Assembly: GCA_025938935.1 (NCBI GenBank)
Contig: JAPCWB010000001.1
Location: forward strand, 744,001-808,000
DNA length: 64,000 bases
Direction: 5' to 3'
From: Novosphingobium sp. MW5
GTDB taxonomy: Bacteria; Pseudomonadota; Alphaproteobacteria; Sphingomonadales; Sphingomonadaceae
Under the pieces are notes generated by a model. That model was not told the origin of the DNA, did not search any database, and saw nothing but the letters and a program-made list of their open reading frames with translations. Within the stretch, counting starts at the first letter, position 1; each line of letters opens with the position of its first letter. Position numbers and translations under genes: made by a program. Positions 26,996 to 36,356 of the stretch are shown here, piece after piece.

Positions 26996-27287
26996 GAACC
27001 AGGATATCCGGCCAGCAATGGTCATTGGGCCGCTCGGCGAACCGCTGACGCTGGACTCGCTTCCGCCGCCGTCGACGACCCGCTGGGTCGTTCGCCGCAA
27101 GGCTGAAGTGGTTGCGGCAGTGAACGGCGGGCTGCTGACCATTGACGAAGCGTGCGAACGCTATGGCCTCACGCTCGAGGAATTCGCCGGCTGGCAGCGG
27201 GCGGTTGATCGCTCGGGCATGCAGGGCCTGCGCGTCACCCGCATCCAGCACTACCGCGAACTGTACGAGCGCCAGCTCAAGTACTGA
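26988..27287 (+). CDS. sciP: CtrA inhibitor SciP (DUF1153)
   Basis: A 99-residue DNA-binding protein of the DUF1153 family. In Caulobacter SciP represses CtrA-activated genes in early G1 by binding CtrA and DNA. The conserved core is complete: L-P-P-P-x-T-x-R-W-V-x-R-R-K-A-x-V-V-A-A-V near 26-46, then a helix-turn-helix (L-T-I-D-E-A-C-E-R-Y-G-L-T-L-E-E-F) at about 50-66, and W-Q-x-A-V-D-R-S-G-x-x-G-L-R-V-T-R near the end. The family is restricted to alphaproteobacteria. It starts inside the previous gene (eight-base overlap) and is followed by a strong hairpin. Confidence 0.95.
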   Translation: MIENQDIRPAMVIGPLGEPLTLDSLPPPSTTRWVVRRKAEVVAAVNGGLLTIDEACERYGLTLEEFAGWQRAVDRSGMQGLRVTRIQHYRELYERQLKY

Positions 27288-27313
27288 CGCATACCAATTG
27301 CAAGTGCCACTGG

Positions 27314-27346
27314 ACGGCCGGGCCTCGATAGTCGAGGCCCGGCCGT
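27314..27346 (+). terminator. Hairpin terminator after sciP
   Basis: A perfect 15-bp inverted repeat (27314-27328 with 27332-27346) with a three-base loop lies 26 bases after the sciP stop. The bases that follow have only short T runs, so it is a strong hairpin with a weak U tract. The rest of the 256-base gap to the RND operon holds no gene that I can see. Confidence 0.7.
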
Positions 27347-27543
27347 TGCCGTTTGGATACGCTCCCAAACAGTTACAAATCGATGCATTCTGCTCAATTG
27401 CCAGAGCGTTGGTCGAAGGCTATTCCCCGCTCGTGGATCGAAGCGCGCGCACCCGGTTGCGGCAGGTGATATATTGATCTAATACAGCGTTCGATCTCTA
27501 AAAGGCGGGGGCACCGCCATCTGCAATTCTAAGGCGCGACTTG

Positions 27544-28725
27544 ATGGACTACGATTCGAGGACCGATGCTGCCCTGGCGGGTACCCATGCAACGGTCGAT
27601 TCCGTTCTTATCGATGAAGAGGATCGCCAGTCCCGGCGCAAGACGATCCTGATCATCCTGGGTGCCATCGTCGCGCTGATCGTCGTCTTTTTCCTGCTCC
27701 ATGGCTTCGGCAAGAAGGAAGAGGAAAAGAAGGACCAGGCTCCGCGCGTGACCGTGGTCACCCCCGGTGCCGCCACGGTCGAAGGTGCGATCAACGTCAA
27801 CGGCTCGCTCGCCGCGCGGCGCGAGATGCCGGTCGGCGTGGTCGGCGAAGGCGGGCAGGTGCGGCAGGTGCTGGTCGAGGCCGGGGACTGGGTCCAGGCG
27901 GGCCAGGTCCTCGCGGTGATCGATCGTTCCGTCCAGACCCAGCAGCAGGCAGGGCAGGGCGCGCAGATCCAGGTGGCAGAGGCCGACGCACGGCTGGCGC
28001 AGGCCAACCTTGAGCGCGCATTGAAGCTCGTCGATCGCGGCTTCATCTCGAAGGCTGACGTTGACCGGCTGACCGCAACCCGCGATGCCGCCAATGCCCG
28101 GGTCCGGGTGGCGCGCGCCAGCTATGGCCAGATCGGTGCGCAGATCGCCCGGCTCAACATCGTTGCGCCGGCGGCTGGCCTCGTCCTCGAACGCAAGATC
28201 GAACCCGGCCAGGTGGTCGGCGGCGGCAGCGGCGTCTTGTTCCGCATCGCCAAGGGTGGCGAGATGGAGCTGAAGGCGCAGGTCGGCGAAGTCGACCTTG
28301 CCAAGATCAGCGCCGGGGTTTCGGCCGAAGTCACTCCGGTGGGCGGGGCCAAGAAGTTCACCGGCCAGGTCTGGCAGGTCTCTCCGGTCATCGATCCCGC
28401 CTCGCGTCAGGGTTTTGCCCGCATCGCGCTGGCCTATGCCCCCGAACTGCGCCCCGGCGGCTTTGCCGCTGCCGTGATCAAGGCCGGTTCGCTGGTCGCG
28501 CCATTGCTGCCCGATTCCGCCGTCATGTCTGACAGTCAGGGCAGCTACGTCTACATCGTCGGCAAGGACAACAAGATCGAACGCCGCAACGTCAAGGTTG
28601 GCCTTGTGACCGACAAGGGCATTGCTGTCGCTTCGGGCCTTTCCGGCAACGAACGGGTTGTCCTGCGTGCCGGCGGCTTCCTCTCGCCGGGCGAGACGAT
28701 CCAGCCGATCGCCGGCAAACTCTAG
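27544..28725 (+). CDS. RND efflux periplasmic adaptor subunit (membrane-fusion protein)
   Basis: A 393-residue membrane-fusion protein linking an RND pump to an outer-membrane channel. A cytoplasmic acidic N-terminus is followed by one anchoring helix at about 36-57, then the lipoyl half-motifs and an alpha-hairpin of about 70 residues (V-Q-T-Q-Q-Q-A-G-Q-G region to about 185). The barrel and membrane-proximal domains follow, including A-P-A-A-G-L-V-L near 210. It is anchored by a transmembrane helix rather than a lipid. ATG 27544 is preferred over the TTG one codon earlier. It forms an operon with the RND permease (23-base gap). No outer-membrane factor gene is adjacent. Confidence 0.92.
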   Translation: MDYDSRTDAALAGTHATVDSVLIDEEDRQSRRKTILIILGAIVALIVVFFLLHGFGKKEEEKKDQAPRVTVVTPGAATVEGAINVNGSLAARREMPVGVVGEGGQVRQVLVEAGDWVQAGQVLAVIDRSVQTQQQAGQGAQIQVAEADARLAQANLERALKLVDRGFISKADVDRLTATRDAANARVRVARASYGQIGAQIARLNIVAPAAGLVLERKIEPGQVVGGGSGVLFRIAKGGEMELKAQVGEVDLAKISAGVSAEVTPVGGAKKFTGQVWQVSPVIDPASRQGFARIALAYAPELRPGGFAAAVIKAGSLVAPLLPDSAVMSDSQGSYVYIVGKDNKIERRNVKVGLVTDKGIAVASGLSGNERVVLRAGGFLSPGETIQPIAGKL

Positions 28726-28748
28726 AACCGCGAAGGACGCGATCCGCG

Positions 28749-31700
28749 ATGAACTTCCGCAACATCTCGGCCTGGTCGATCCGCAACCCGGTGGTGCCGA
28801 TCATCCTGTTCATCGGGCTGATGCTGCTCGGCATTTCGTCGTTCTCGCAGATGAAGATCAACGACATGCCGGACATCGAGCTGCCGGCGGTCATGGTGGC
28901 GATCAGCCAGCCCGGCGCGGCGCCGACGGAAATCGAGACGCAGATCACGCAGAAGGTTGAAGCCGGCGTCCGCTCGATCAAGGGTGTCGACACGATCAGC
29001 TCGACCGCATCCGAAGGCAGCAGCCAGACGATGATCATGTTCCAGGTCGGCGTGAACGTGAACGAGGCGGTCAACGACGTGCGCAACGCGGTCGACCAGA
29101 TCCGTGGCGACTTGCCCGACGGCATCATGGAACCGCGCGTGATGAAGCTGGAGGCCAATGGCGGCGGCGAAATTGCCAGCTGGTCGGTCTCCGCCGATGA
29201 CATGACGCTCGAACAGCTGTCCTGGTTCGTCGATGATACCATTTCCAAGCGCCTGCTGGCGATTCCGGGCATGGCCCAGGTCGATCGCGGCGGCGGCGTC
29301 GATCGCGAAATCCGCGTCACGCTCGATCCGGCGCGCATGCAGTCGCTCGGCGTCACGGCGACGCAGGTCAACAATGCCCTGCGCGGGATCAACGTCAACG
29401 CAGCGGGCGGCAAGGCAGAAATCGCCGGTTCGCGCCAGTCGGTTCGCGTGGTCGGCAATGCCAAGACGGCCTTCGAACTTTCGCAGACCGACATTCCGCT
29501 CGGCGCCGGCCGCACGGTCAAGCTGGCTGACTTTGCCCAGGTCTCCGATTCCTATGCGGAGGTGACCTCGATCGGCAAGGTGAACGGCAAGTCCGCCGTG
29601 ACCTTCGGCGTAACCCGCGCCAAGGGTGCTTCGGACGTCGCGGTCTATGACGATGTCGTCAAGGAACTGGACAAGATCCAGAAGGACAATCCCGGCCTCA
29701 AGTTCGAACGGCTGTTCTCCTCGGTCGACTATACCCGCGGCCAGTATGACAGCTCGATCGCCGCCATGGTCGAGGGCGCGATCCTGGCCGTTATCGTGGT
29801 GTTCTTCTTCCTGCGCGACTGGCGCGCGACGGTGATCTCGGCGATCGCCATCCCGCTGTCCGCCATCCCCACCTTCTGGTTCCTCTATTCGTGGTTCGGC
29901 TTCTCACTGAACAGCCTCTCGCTGCTCGCGCTCGGCCTTGTCGCGGGCGTGCTGGTCGACGACGCCATCGTCGAGATCGAGAACATCGTGCGCCATATGC
30001 GCATGGGCAAGAGCGCCTATCAGGCTTCGATCGACGCCGCGGATGAAATCGGGCTTGCGGTGGTTGCCACCACATTCTCGATCGTCGCGGTGTTCCTGCC
30101 GGTTGGCCTGATGGGAGGCATTCCGGGGCAGTTCTTCAAGAGTTTCGGCCTCACCGTCGTTACCTCGGTGCTGCTGTCACTGGCCGTCGCGCGCATGATC
30201 ACGCCAATGGTCGCGGCCTATTTCCTCAAGTCCCACGGCGTTGCCGAACATGGCGGCGGCAAGTGGATGGACCGCTACATGAACCTGCTGCGCTGGACGC
30301 TGGATGACCGCAAGGCCAAGGCCATGCGCGCCCGGATCGAGAACCAGCGTCCGCGCTGGTTCTATTACCTGCCGTGGTTCGTTGCCGTGGTCCTGGTGGT
30401 CGCCGCCTTCGTGGCGGGCATGATGGTGCCCGGCAAGGTTGTCGAACAGTCGAAGCTGCTGACCGCCGTCTTCCCCCCGTGGTTCGTGCTGGTCGTCGGC
30501 ATGGTCATCGGCTTTTTCGCATCAGTGCTGGCCTATCGGCTGCTGCGCATTGCGATGCACTTTACCCCGCGCCGCTTTGCCGCATGGTACAGCTTCATGG
30601 ACCAGCGCTTCATGGCGCGGCTCAACGATCACCGCGTGTGGATGCTCGGCGTCGGCCTCGCTTCGCTGGTGCTGACCGCGGGCCTGTTCGCTTCCGTCCC
30701 GGCGCAGTTCTTCCCGAACACCAACAGCGATTTCAGCATTATCGGCATCGAAATGGTCCCGGGCACGACCCTTAAGCAGACCGAGGCCGTGGCCGACCGC
30801 GTGTCGCGCATCGTCGAGGCTGATCCCAATGTGAAATCGGCCTTCGAACGCGTGCGCGAAGGCAATGGCCGCATCTTCATCAACCTGAAGCGCGACCGCG
30901 AGGCCACCAGCCAGGAATTCGAACGCCGCCTCACGCCGTTGCTCCAGGACATTCCCGATGCCCGCGTGACTTTCCAGGACCTGTCGGGTCCGGGCGGTGG
31001 CGGCGGACCCAGCCGGCCGATCTCGATCATGCTCTCGGGCAGCAATACCGAGCAGCTGGAAAAGACCGCGGCCAAGCTGGTTGAGGAAATGAAGACCGTG
31101 CCCGGCCTTGTCGCCCCGCGCATCGCGGCTGACATGCGGCGCCCGGAAGTGGTGATCAAGCCGAACCTTGATCTTGCCGCCAGCCTTGGCGTCACCACCA
31201 GCGCGCTCAGCCAGGCGATCCGCATCGCCACGATCGGCGACATTGACCAGAATGCCGCCAAGTTCTCGCTTACCGAACGGCAGGTGCCGATCCGTGTGCG
31301 CCTGTCCGAAGACGCGCGGCGCAACCTCTCCTCGATAGAGAACCTGCCGGTGCCCACCACCAGCGGCGGATCGGTGCCGCTTTCGTCGATCGCGCAGATC
31401 TCGATGGGCTCCGGGCCAGTCTCGATCCAGCGCTACAACCAGAACCGCCGCGTCTTCGTCGGCGCGGACCTGGCCGAAGGCGTGGCCAAGGGCACGGTGA
31501 TGACTGCGATCTACAAGCTGCCGACGATGAAGAACCTGCCCGCCGGCGTGTCCAACGCGCCCTTTGGCCAGGATCGCTGGCAGGCTGACATGATGAGCTC
31601 ATTCGCTCAGGCGCTGGTCGCCGGCGTGTTCCTTGTCTTCGCCGTGCTGGTGCTGCTCTACCACCGATTCGTCTCGCCGCTGGTCAACATGGGCTCGCTG

Positions 31701-32201
31701 TTCCTCGCCCCGCTGGGCGGCATGATCGCGCTGCTGCTGACCGGCCAGGTGCTGTCGCTGCCCGTGTTCATCGGCATCCTCATGCTGTTCGGCATCGTCG
31801 CCAAGAACTCGATCCTGCTGATCGATTTCGCCATTGAGGAAATGCAGAAAGGCGCGAACAAGTTCGAGGCGATTGTCGAGGCCGGGCACAAGCGCGCCCA
31901 GCCGATCATCATGACCACGGTCGCCATGACCGCCGGCATGGTGCCGACCGCCGCTTCGCTCTCGGGCGACGGCGCATGGCGCGCGCCGATGGGCGTGGTC
32001 GTGATTGGCGGCCTGATCCTCTCGACGCTGCTGACGCTGGTGATCGTGCCGGCAGGGTTCAGCCTCGCCGATGGCTTCGAAAAGCGGGTCGGCCCCTACC
32101 TGCGGAACAAGTTCCTCACCTACAAGCCGGAGGACGGCCAGCGCGCCAATTACCCGGCCGCGGTTGAAGACTTGCCCCCGAAAGCCCTCGCGGCGGAGTG
32201 A
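28749..32201 (+). CDS. RND-superfamily efflux permease with an enlarged central loop
   Basis: An 1150-residue AcrB-type proton-driven exporter. The N-terminal helix and porter domains (I-R-N-P-V-V-P, D-M-P-D-I-E-L-P) are followed by the transmembrane helix carrying V-L-V-D-D-A-I-V-E-I-E-N, which holds the conserved Asp pair of the proton relay. The usual repeat in the second half ends with the G-I-V-A-K-N-S-I-L-L-I-D-F segment. AcrB-like pumps are about 1030-1050 residues. The extra length lies at about 515-625, between the two halves, and contains two additional hydrophobic segments (about 537-558 and 571-596). The substrate is unknown. Its GTGA overlaps the DUF445 gene. Confidence 0.93.
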   Translation: MNFRNISAWSIRNPVVPIILFIGLMLLGISSFSQMKINDMPDIELPAVMVAISQPGAAPTEIETQITQKVEAGVRSIKGVDTISSTASEGSSQTMIMFQVGVNVNEAVNDVRNAVDQIRGDLPDGIMEPRVMKLEANGGGEIASWSVSADDMTLEQLSWFVDDTISKRLLAIPGMAQVDRGGGVDREIRVTLDPARMQSLGVTATQVNNALRGINVNAAGGKAEIAGSRQSVRVVGNAKTAFELSQTDIPLGAGRTVKLADFAQVSDSYAEVTSIGKVNGKSAVTFGVTRAKGASDVAVYDDVVKELDKIQKDNPGLKFERLFSSVDYTRGQYDSSIAAMVEGAILAVIVVFFFLRDWRATVISAIAIPLSAIPTFWFLYSWFGFSLNSLSLLALGLVAGVLVDDAIVEIENIVRHMRMGKSAYQASIDAADEIGLAVVATTFSIVAVFLPVGLMGGIPGQFFKSFGLTVVTSVLLSLAVARMITPMVAAYFLKSHGVAEHGGGKWMDRYMNLLRWTLDDRKAKAMRARIENQRPRWFYYLPWFVAVVLVVAAFVAGMMVPGKVVEQSKLLTAVFPPWFVLVVGMVIGFFASVLAYRLLRIAMHFTPRRFAAWYSFMDQRFMARLNDHRVWMLGVGLASLVLTAGLFASVPAQFFPNTNSDFSIIGIEMVPGTTLKQTEAVADRVSRIVEADPNVKSAFERVREGNGRIFINLKRDREATSQEFERRLTPLLQDIPDARVTFQDLSGPGGGGGPSRPISIMLSGSNTEQLEKTAAKLVEEMKTVPGLVAPRIAADMRRPEVVIKPNLDLAASLGVTTSALSQAIRIATIGDIDQNAAKFSLTERQVPIRVRLSEDARRNLSSIENLPVPTTSGGSVPLSSIAQISMGSGPVSIQRYNQNRRVFVGADLAEGVAKGTVMTAIYKLPTMKNLPAGVSNAPFGQDRWQADMMSSFAQALVAGVFLVFAVLVLLYHRFVSPLVNMGSLFLAPLGGMIALLLTGQVLSLPVFIGILMLFGIVAKNSILLIDFAIEEMQKGANKFEAIVEAGHKRAQPIIMTTVAMTAGMVPTAASLSGDGAWRAPMGVVVIGGLILSTLLTLVIVPAGFSLADGFEKRVGPYLRNKFLTYKPEDGQRANYPAAVEDLPPKALAAE

Positions 32202-33476
32202 CGGGAAAGCTCGCCCCGGTCTCGCGCACGAGCGCTGACAGGGCCCGCCGGATGCGACTGGTGGCCACCGGGCTGCTGGTTGCCATGGCCGCGCTGTTCC
32301 TTCTCGCGCGCAGCCAGGTCGGACCTCAGGCAACATGGCCGCACCCGGCATGGCCGTGGGTGCTGGCCTTCAGCGAGGCGGCCATGGTCGGCGGCCTTGC
32401 GGACTGGTTCGCCGTCACCGCGCTGTTCCGCCGTCCGCTCGGCTTGCCGATCCCGCACACGGCGATCATCCCGGAAAACAAGGACCGCATCGCCGACACC
32501 ATGGCAGGCTTCCTGCGCGACAACTTCCTTACGCCGCAGGTCGTCGCGCGCCGCCTCAAGGGCATGAACATTGCCGAGGCAGCCGGCACCCGGCTCGCCG
32601 CGCCGGGCGGCATTACCGGCAGCCGGGTGCGCGCCGGGGCGGCAGAGCTGCTCGCGCAGGTGCTCGAATCGCTCGATCCCGACCGGCTCGGCAACCAGGT
32701 GCGCGGCGGGCTGGTGCGCCAGCTCGGCAAGCTGGAGGTTGCGCCGCTGCTCGGCGGGCTGGCGGAGACTGCGATCGCCGACCGCCGTCACTTGCCAATC
32801 ATCGATCTCGCTGGTGCGCTGGGCGGGCCTTACGCTTGAAGACAACGAGCCCTTGGTGCGCGACATGATCCACCGCCGTGCCAATGCCGTGCTGCGCTGG
32901 ACCGGCCTTGACGAGAAGCTCGCCAATTCGGTGATCGACGGCATCTACAAGATGCTGGCGGAGGTCATCGTCGATCCGAATCATCCGCTGCGCGGCAAGA
33001 TCGAGGAAGGGCTGGCAACGCTCGCCCATGACCTGCGCCACGATCCCGAAATGCGCGCGCGGGTTGAGCGCTTCAAGGACGAGGTGCTGGCCAATCCCGC
33101 TCTCGCCAACTGGTGGCAGGGTGTGTGGGAGCGCCTCCGCACCGGCACCATCGCGCGCCTGCGCTCGCCCGATCCGGCGCTTGGCGGCCAGCTTGCCGAG
33201 GCCATGGCCGAACTGGGCCAGAACCTGCGCGACGATCCCGCGCTCCAGGCCCAGATCAACCGCTTCGCCCGCCGCACGCTGGTGGGCATCACCGCGCGCT
33301 ATGGCGACCAGATCGTCCGGCTCGTTTCCGAAACGGTGAAGCGCTGGGACGCGCAGACTGTGACTGACCGGATCGAGGGCGCCGTGGGGCGCGACCTGCA
33401 ATTCATCCGCGTCAACGGCACGCTGGTGGGCGGGCTGGTCGGTCTCGCGCTCCATGCCGTGGACGGCCTGCTATGA
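32198..33476 (+). pseudogene. DUF445 membrane-associated protein, interrupted by a one-base frameshift
   Basis: Two consecutive frames encode the halves of a DUF445 (YjiN-like) protein. The first, from GTG 32198, has a membrane helix near 20-40, then the family motif G-G-L-A-D-W-F-A-V-T-A-L-F-R-R-P-L-G, and ends at a TGA at 32837-32839. The second continues from V-R-W-A-G-L onward with long amphipathic helices and a C-terminal G-G-L-V-G-L membrane segment, ending at 33474-33476. One surplus base within 32807-32810 explains the break. Without it the product would be 425 residues, the family norm. It is coupled to the RND pump by a four-base overlap. Either a real null allele or a sequence error. 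Confidence 0.85.
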
Positions 33477-33483
33477 GGGGGCG

Positions 33484-34006
33484 GTGCTCACTACCGAGCG
33501 GTTCGAACTGTGGCAGCCGCACGCGGGCGACTTTGCCGACCTCCACGAGCTGACCCTCGACGATGAAACCCGCCGCTTCCTCGGCTCGTTCGTGCCCACC
33601 GAGATGGATTCGTTCAACCGCCTGTTGCGCAACGCCGGGTCATGGGCGCTGCACGGCTACGGCGTGTTCATGGTCCGCGAACGCGGCGGGGATCGCATCG
33701 TGGCCACCTGCGGCGTCTTCCGCAGCCACCGCGGCTTCGGCCCAGACCAGCGCATGGACGACGTCGCCGAGGCGGGCTGGATCGTCCACAAGGACTTCTG
33801 GGGCCAGTGGCGTCGCCAGCGAAGTCATGCGCGCTGCGCTCGACTGGTTCGACAAGACCCACGGCAAGCAGCGCGTGGCCTGCATGATTGACGAAGGCCA
33901 CACGGCCTCGGCGGCGATCGCGCGCAAGCTCGGGTTCGTGGAATATGGGCGCGAGCAAAAGGACGGCGAGGCGGCGCTGGTGCTCTATGAGCGTAAACCG
34001 ACGTGA
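33484..34006 (+). pseudogene. GNAT N-acetyltransferase, interrupted by a one-base frameshift
   Basis: A RimJ/RimL-like GNAT protein in two frames. From GTG 33484 the first part has L-T-T-E-R-F-E-L-W-Q-P and the beta strands up to W-I-V-H-K-D-F-W-G-Q. The second frame supplies G-V-A-S-E-V-M-R-A-A-L-D-W-F, the acetyl-CoA-binding region, and A-R-K-L-G-F-V-E-Y-G to the stop at 34004-34006. A surplus T at 33808 separates them. Removing it restores a continuous 173-residue protein with the G-x-G-x-A-like loop. The substrate is unknown (a ribosomal protein N-terminus or a small amine). Two neighbouring genes are thus broken in the same way. Confidence 0.85.
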
Positions 34007-34018
34007 TGGCGAGAATGC

Positions 34019-34402
34019 TTAGTCTTCAAAGCCCCTGAAAAAGCTCAATACCACTAACAGTGTAATGCCGAGCACCAGAGTTATACCACAACCGAAGGGG
34101 TCATTCCTTATGCCCCATGCTTCGCGTGCGGCACGAGGCCTTCCATCCGGTAGGAGCTTATTGAGGGCAGTTGCCGCCCAAAAACCACACTCAGTGCTTC
34201 CAATCGCCAGTACCATATTGAACAGTAATCCACGAAAAGAGCCGCCGTGCTCTGTGGGAAGTATAAGCATTGAAAATGCTGCATTTCCGATCAACAAAAG
34301 GCGAATAGAATTGGCTCGATCATAAGTTTCTCGCTCTGCGGCGAGGCACATGAGCGTACTAAATAAGAACGCAACAACGATGATCGTTTCTGCTTCGCTC
34401 AT
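34019..34402 (-). CDS. Four-helix membrane protein of lower G+C, function unknown
   Basis: A 127-residue protein with four predicted membrane helices (about 5-22, 30-48, 58-79, 104-122) and a short basic loop (R-P-R-A-A-R-E-A-W). I do not recognise a family. The base composition of 34010-34440 is visibly closer to even than that of the flanking G+C-rich genes, and codons such as ATA, TTA and AGA-type third positions are commoner. This points to recent acquisition. Its ATG overlaps the TGA of a short upstream reading frame (ATGA), as if it once followed another gene now mostly lost. It sits between the frameshifted GNAT gene and the etf operon terminator. Confidence 0.6.
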   Translation of the reverse strand: MSEAETIIVVAFLFSTLMCLAAERETYDRANSIRLLLIGNAAFSMLILPTEHGGSFRGLLFNMVLAIGSTECGFWAATALNKLLPDGRPRAAREAWGIRNDPFGCGITLVLGITLLVVLSFFRGFED

Positions 34403-34478
34403 GAACTGCCCTTAGTCGATCCAGAAGTGGGCTGACCTAATTGCGCGGCCACAGCAAGCGTTCTCGCAAAACGATCCT

Positions 34479-34514
34479 CAAACGAAAAGCCCCGGAGGTT
34501 TCCCCCGGGGCTTT
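34479..34514 (-). terminator. Rho-independent terminator of the etfBA operon
   Basis: Read on the minus strand, a 10-bp perfect stem (34505-34514 with 34486-34495) and a nine-base loop are followed by TTTTCGTTTG. It starts 26 bases after the etfA stop, a classical intrinsic terminator position. Confidence 0.85.
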
Positions 34515-34539
34515 CGCTATTCGCTAATCGCAGAACCGC

Positions 34540-35469
34540 TCAGAGCTTGCTGGTCAGTTCCGGCACCACGTTGAACAGGTCACCCACCAGGCCGATGTCG
34601 GCGACCTGGAAGATCGGTGCGTCCTCGTCCTTGTTGATCGCGATGATCGTCTTGGAGTCCTTCATGCCGGCGAGGTGCTGGATCGCGCCCGAGATGCCGA
34701 TGGCGATGTAGACTTCGGGGGCGACGATCTTGCCGGTCTGGCCGACCTGGTAGTCGTTGGGCACATAGCCCGCGTCGACCGCAGCGCGCGATGCGCCGAC
34801 GGCGGCGCCGAGCTTGTCGGCGAGCGGGAAGATCGTGGCTTCGAACGTCGGTCCGTCCTTCAGCGCGCGGCCGCCCGAGACGATGACCTTGGCGCTGGTC
34901 AGTTCAGGGCGCTCGCTCTTGGCGATTTCCGCGCCGACGAAGCTGGAGAGGCCAGCATCACCTGCGCCCGAGACGGCTTCGACCGTGCCCGAGCCGCCCG
35001 AGGTTTCCGCTTTGGCGAAGGCGGTGCCGCGCACGGTGATCACCAGCTTGGCGTCCGAGCTTTCGACCGTGGCGATGGCATTGCCAGCGTAGGTGGGCCG
35101 GGTGAAGGTCTTGGGACCTTCGAGCGAGAGGATGTCCGAGACCTGCATGACGTCGAGCAGCGCCGCGACGCGCGGGGCGATGTTCTTGCCGTTCGAAGTG
35201 GCGGGCGCGACGAAGGCGTCGTGGTGACCCATGAGGTCCACAATCAGCGGCGCGACGTTTTCAGCCAGCGCATCCTTGTAGGCGGCGTTGTCGGCCAGGT
35301 GGACCTTGCCCACGCCGGCGATCTTCGCGGCCTCGTCAGCCACGGCGGCGCAGCCGGCACCGGCGACGATCAGGTGGACTTCGCCGAGCTGCGAGGCAGC
35401 GGTGACGGCGGCGAGGGTGGCATCCTTGACGGAGGCGTTGTCGTGTTCGACCCAGACGAGCGTCTTCAT
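34540..35469 (-). CDS. etfA: Electron transfer flavoprotein alpha subunit
   Basis: A 309-residue FAD-binding subunit of the ETF heterodimer, which carries electrons from acyl-CoA and other dehydrogenases to ETF-quinone oxidoreductase. The N-terminal domain is of ETF type. The C-terminal FAD domain has the full signature: G-G-R-A-L-K near 200, [32 protein letters not shown] and [12 protein letters not shown]. It follows etfB by one base and is closed by a terminator. Confidence 0.97.
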   Translation of the reverse strand: MKTLVWVEHDNASVKDATLAAVTAASQLGEVHLIVAGAGCAAVADEAAKIAGVGKVHLADNAAYKDALAENVAPLIVDLMGHHDAFVAPATSNGKNIAPRVAALLDVMQVSDILSLEGPKTFTRPTYAGNAIATVESSDAKLVITVRGTAFAKAETSGGSGTVEAVSGAGDAGLSSFVGAEIAKSERPELTSAKVIVSGGRALKDGPTFEATIFPLADKLGAAVGASRAAVDAGYVPNDYQVGQTGKIVAPEVYIAIGISGAIQHLAGMKDSKTIIAINKDEDAPIFQVADIGLVGDLFNVVPELTSKL

Positions 35470-35470
35470 G

Positions 35471-36217
35471 TCAGGCTACTCCCAGTTCCTTGAGCTTGGC
35501 GACAAGCGCATCGACGTCGGCCACCTTGATGCCGGCCGAGCGGACGGGCGGTTCGGAGACCTTCAGCGTCTTCAGGCGCGGGGCGGTGTCGACGCCGTAG
35601 TCAGCCGGCGACTTGGTCGCGAGCGGCTTCGACTTCGCCTTCATGATGTTCGGCAGCGAGGCATAGCGCGGCTCGTTGAGGCGCAGGTCGGTGGTGACGA
35701 TGGCGGGCAGCGCCAGCTTCACCGTTTCCAGGCCGCCGTCGACTTCGCGGGTGACCGAGACCGAGTCCCCCTCAACTTCGACCTTCGAGGCGAAGGTGCC
35801 CTGCGGACGGCCCATCAGCGCAGCCAGCATCTGACCGGTCTGGTTGGAATCGTCGTCGATCGCCTGCTTGCCGAGGACCACGAGGCCAGGCTGCTCTTCA
35901 TCAGCGATGGCCTTGAGGATCTTGGCGACGGCGAGCGGCTCGACTTCATCGTCGGTCTGCACCAGAATCGCGCGGTCGGCGCCCATGGCGAGCGCGGTGC
36001 GCAGCGTTTCCTGCGCCTTCTGCGGGCCGACGGACACGGCGACGATCTCCGTCGCCACGCCCTTTTCCTTGAGGCGGATGGCTTCCTCAACGGCGATTTC
36101 GTCGAAGGGGTTCATGCTCATCTTGACGTTGGCCAAGTCGACCCCCGTGCCGTCCGCCTTCACACGCGGCTTCACGTTATAGTCGATCACCCGCTTTACC
36201 GGGACGATGATCTTCAT
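35471..36217 (-). CDS. etfB: Electron transfer flavoprotein beta subunit
   Basis: A 248-residue AMP-binding partner of EtfA. Family marks are [13 protein letters not shown] at the start, [16 protein letters not shown] near 35, the adenine-binding [17 protein letters not shown] segment near 122 and the [16 protein letters not shown] segment that interacts with dehydrogenases near 185. The ATG at 36217 gives the normal length; the open frame extends 32 codons upstream without coding character. It is the first gene of the etfBA operon. Confidence 0.97.
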   Translation of the reverse strand: MKIIVPVKRVIDYNVKPRVKADGTGVDLANVKMSMNPFDEIAVEEAIRLKEKGVATEIVAVSVGPQKAQETLRTALAMGADRAILVQTDDEVEPLAVAKILKAIADEEQPGLVVLGKQAIDDDSNQTGQMLAALMGRPQGTFASKVEVEGDSVSVTREVDGGLETVKLALPAIVTTDLRLNEPRYASLPNIMKAKSKPLATKSPADYGVDTAPRLKTLKVSEPPVRSAGIKVADVDALVAKLKELGVA

Positions 36218-36290
36218 GCCTGTGGTCCTTCCTCGGTGGGAATTTAGTCGCTCGATTAAACTGTCGGATTCGCCTTTGCCGCAGTTGCGA

Positions 36291-36331
36291 AAAACGTCAA
36301 GCCCCGCCGTCACCGAAGCGAGGGCGGGGCT
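36291..36331 (-). terminator. Intrinsic terminator after sucC
   Basis: On the minus strand a 9-bp stem (36323-36331 with 36300-36308) is followed after about five bases by a run of five T. It begins 26 bases after the sucC stop and separates sucC from etfBA. Confidence 0.7.
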
Positions 36332-36356
36332 CCACGTTTCATGGGTGCGATAAGGC

